NCBI GenBank assembly: GCA_029310945.1
Contig: JARJFC010000013.1
Span: forward strand, 1 to 64,000
Reading direction: 5' to 3'
Length of the DNA stretch: 64,000 nucleotides
DNA from: Leptospira sp. 96542
Lineage (GTDB): Bacteria > Spirochaetota > Leptospiria > Leptospirales > Leptospiraceae
Numbering within the stretch: the first letter of the stretch is position 1; each line of letters opens with the position of its first letter. Below are positions 62,469 to 64,000 of the stretch, in pieces. The notes below the pieces were generated by a model. The model searched no databases and had not been told where the DNA came from. It saw nothing but the letters and a program-made list of their open reading frames with translations. The position numbers and the translations under genes were made by a program.

Positions 62469-63458
62469 TCACCAACTCCCGCTTGCCCCACCACCACCAA
62501 AACTACCACCGCCACCACGGAACCCACCCCCCGAAGAAGAACCTCCCGAATTCCAGGAGCTTGCACTGCCACCACTACTCTCCGTATACGTAACGTTGGC
62601 GGTGACTGCCTCGGAAATTTTTTTCAAAATCTGAATTTTATTACGCGTTAGGCGAATAAAAATAACTCCGAAGATATAAATAAAATTGCATAATGCCCAA
62701 CCCCAAAACCCGTAAAAGATAGTTGGTACCCATTGGAAAAATATGAGTATAAAAACAAACATAGAAAATCCTGTGATTTCCTGATGGAATGAATACAAAA
62801 AAGCAAAAAGAAACAACATAAGCACAAAGGGAATTCCAAAGAAAATAAAACGGATTCTATCGGAGCCAGGTTCTCCCGCACCTTGAAAGTTCAGAATCTC
62901 CTCCCATAAGTTCGGTTCTTTGGGTGGTTTACCCGATTCCAAAACGGACAAAATTTCAGTAAGAGCCAACTGCAAGCCTTCTTCATACCTTCCTTCTTTA
63001 AAAAGAGGAACCATTGTTCTTTGAATGATACGATTACAATAAACGTCCGTTAATATTTCTTCTAAACCATATCCAACTTCTATGCGTACTTTTCTCTCTT
63101 CCAAGGCAAAAAATATAAGTAACCCATTGTCCTTTTTTTTGGTTCCTAACTTCCAGTTTTCGACCAATCGCAAACTATAATCTTCTAGGATCTCACCATC
63201 TAATGATTGTACTATGTAAATTACAATTTGGTCACTTGTTTTTTCTTCATGATCTCGCATGAGTATTTCCCAATTGGATGATACTGCCTTCGACACAAGC
63301 CCTGGTTCGTCCATCACACGAGCTATGAGTTTGGGAATTTCTTTGGCCGATAGATCTCTCGCTGCAAATGGCAATAAAAAGAAGATTGCCATACAAACAG
63401 AAATGAGGCCGAGAACAATGGCTGTTTTTCGAAAAATATCAAAAAAAGATTTTTGCAT
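62469..63458 (-). CDS. TPM domain membrane protein (YgcG-like)
   Basis: A 329-residue exported protein. A signal or anchor (residues 10-32) is followed by a TPM domain (IYIVQSLDGEILEDYSLRLV, NGLLIFFALEERKVRIEVGYGLE, then LTDVYCNRIIQ), two to four helices around residues 205-275 and a Gly/Ser-rich end (SSGGGFRGGGGSFGGGG) typical of YgcG proteins. TPM domains have been reported as phosphatases or as photosystem repair factors; the bacterial role is unclear. Confidence 0.85.
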   Translation of the reverse strand: MQKSFFDIFRKTAIVLGLISVCMAIFFLLPFAARDLSAKEIPKLIARVMDEPGLVSKAVSSNWEILMRDHEEKTSDQIVIYIVQSLDGEILEDYSLRLVENWKLGTKKKDNGLLIFFALEERKVRIEVGYGLEEILTDVYCNRIIQRTMVPLFKEGRYEEGLQLALTEILSVLESGKPPKEPNLWEEILNFQGAGEPGSDRIRFIFFGIPFVLMLFLFAFLYSFHQEITGFSMFVFILIFFQWVPTIFYGFWGWALCNFIYIFGVIFIRLTRNKIQILKKISEAVTANVTYTESSGGSASSWNSGGSSSGGGFRGGGGSFGGGGASGSW

Positions 63459-63506
63459 GCATAAAAGTTGGTTTAAAAATTTAGAAAAACCAAGAATTTT
63501 TTGACA

Positions 63507-64000
63507 ATGAATGTTTTGGTTTTAACAGATTCCATTATCTTCCAGTCAAAATCCGTCCCTCCCTACCTTTATTTATTTGGTGTATTGTTTTGGCTTGTTA
63601 TGGGATTGTCCGGGATCTTTTATACAAGTGCCCTCTTACAAAGACGAATTTGGCTTATTTTCACAATCTTTAGTTTTTTGCCTTTCAGTTTTTTATGTTA
63701 TAAACAATACAATATAGAGTCTGAAGAAAATTACACAGCAATCATCTCCAAACAAAACAAAACTGTCCAAATAGGAGACTCCAAATCACTTACCGATTTG
63801 GTTTTTCCATATTCAGAATTCACAAATTATATTGTAAAAACATCTTCAGAATCAAAAGATAATGGAACAAGTTATACAGATAAGATTTTTTTGCGGCACA
63901 AATCAGGTTTAGAAATTCCCCTGGGTTTAGTTTCTGTTAGGAGTTACAAGAATGAACCATTCAGTAGATACAGCAGTTTGTCCAAAGAGTTTCGCAGGTA
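63507..64000 (+). CDS. Membrane protein of unknown function, 3' end cut by the window
   Basis: An open plus-strand frame from the ATG at 63507 to the window end, 164 codons. It has two hydrophobic helices (residues ~20-40, LYLFGVLFWLVMGLSGIFY, and ~47-66, RIWLIFTIFSFLPFSFLC), then a hydrophilic, beta-like extracytoplasmic part. It is not recognised. It is divergent from the TPM gene, with 48 bases between. A start further in is possible. Confidence 0.6.
   Translation, partial: MNVLVLTDSIIFQSKSVPPYLYLFGVLFWLVMGLSGIFYTSALLQRRIWLIFTIFSFLPFSFLCYKQYNIESEENYTAIISKQNKTVQIGDSKSLTDLVFPYSEFTNYIVKTSSESKDNGTSYTDKIFLRHKSGLEIPLGLVSVRSYKNEPFSRYSSLSKEFRR

Noticed and set aside
1..64000. CRISPR arrays, tRNA or rRNA genes, insertion sequences, prophage genes
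   Set aside because: Read-through found no regular repeat-spacer pattern, no cloverleaf-like or rRNA-like stretch and no transposase, integrase or phage structural gene.

Overview
The window reads as chromosomal DNA from a spirochaete of the genus Leptospira, most likely a saprophytic-clade species. This is inferred from gene content and composition; no database search was run. The DNA is AT-rich and densely coding, with many 4-base ATGA overlaps. It carries typical leptospiral features: many small lipoproteins with loose lipoboxes, a DUF1574-like protein, a complete methylmalonyl-CoA mutase set with MeaB suited to a fatty-acid-burning lifestyle, and eukaryotic-type UDP-glucose pyrophosphorylase. 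I saw no rRNA, tRNA, CRISPR array, insertion sequence or phage gene, and no gene-free stretch longer than about 170 bases.

Layout. 1-5.5 kb: a cut SulP anion transporter, an AraC/MGMT DNA-repair fusion, HrpB helicase and a STAS plus zinc-ribbon protein. 5.5-11.1 kb: capD-like dehydratase, sspB and an NCS2 permease joined by ATGA overlaps, then htpX, a terminator and apt. 11.1-15.2 kb: a membrane protein with an anti-sigma-type ATPase domain, divergently overlapping an HtrA-like protease that is followed by a protease paralogue lacking its catalytic residues. 15.2-21.2 kb: a five-gene minus-strand glycan operon (nucleotidyltransferase-GT2 fusion, epimerase, GT2, SGNH protein, GT-C-like membrane protein). 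21.2-24.8 kb: secreted proteins, including an M30-like metalloprotease and a DUF1574-like protein. 24.4-33.2 kb: a long minus-strand run, speE, barrel protein, two lipoproteins, pyrF, FAD oxidoreductase, DUF1365, cfa, SRPBCC protein and a small protein.

33.3-38.2 kb: a thioredoxin-like protein, DUF302 behind a CsoR-type palindrome, two lipoproteins, a DMT transporter, DUF2505, a ferritin-like protein with a histone-H1-like tail, YhhN and a small secreted protein. 38.2-43.4 kb: mutA, mutB, meaB. 43.5-50.3 kb: a degenerate histidine kinase, a PilZ protein, an RND pump and a large membrane protein. 50.4-54.1 kb: exbB, tonB and a papain-fold pseudoprotease with fibronectin-III-like repeats. 54.1-57.3 kb: a thioesterase and a TetR regulator sharing two operators, a Cys-rich lipoprotein, ugp and a small secreted protein. 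57.4-64 kb: an alpha/beta-hydrolase-like protein without its nucleophile, a Csp1-like copper-storage protein with a Cys-containing partner, TraB, cheD, an HDOD protein, aroK, a TPM protein and a cut membrane protein.

The most striking theme is the number of enzyme-fold proteins that have lost catalytic or metal-binding residues while staying intact as genes: the second HtrA-like protein, the papain-like protein, the alpha/beta-hydrolase, the ferritin-like protein, the histidine kinase and possibly the epimerase. Two of these carry lysine-rich tails. The best candidates for undescribed systems are the active/inactive HtrA pair, the ExbB-TonB-pseudopapain operon, the H1-tailed ferritin-like protein and the glycan operon.
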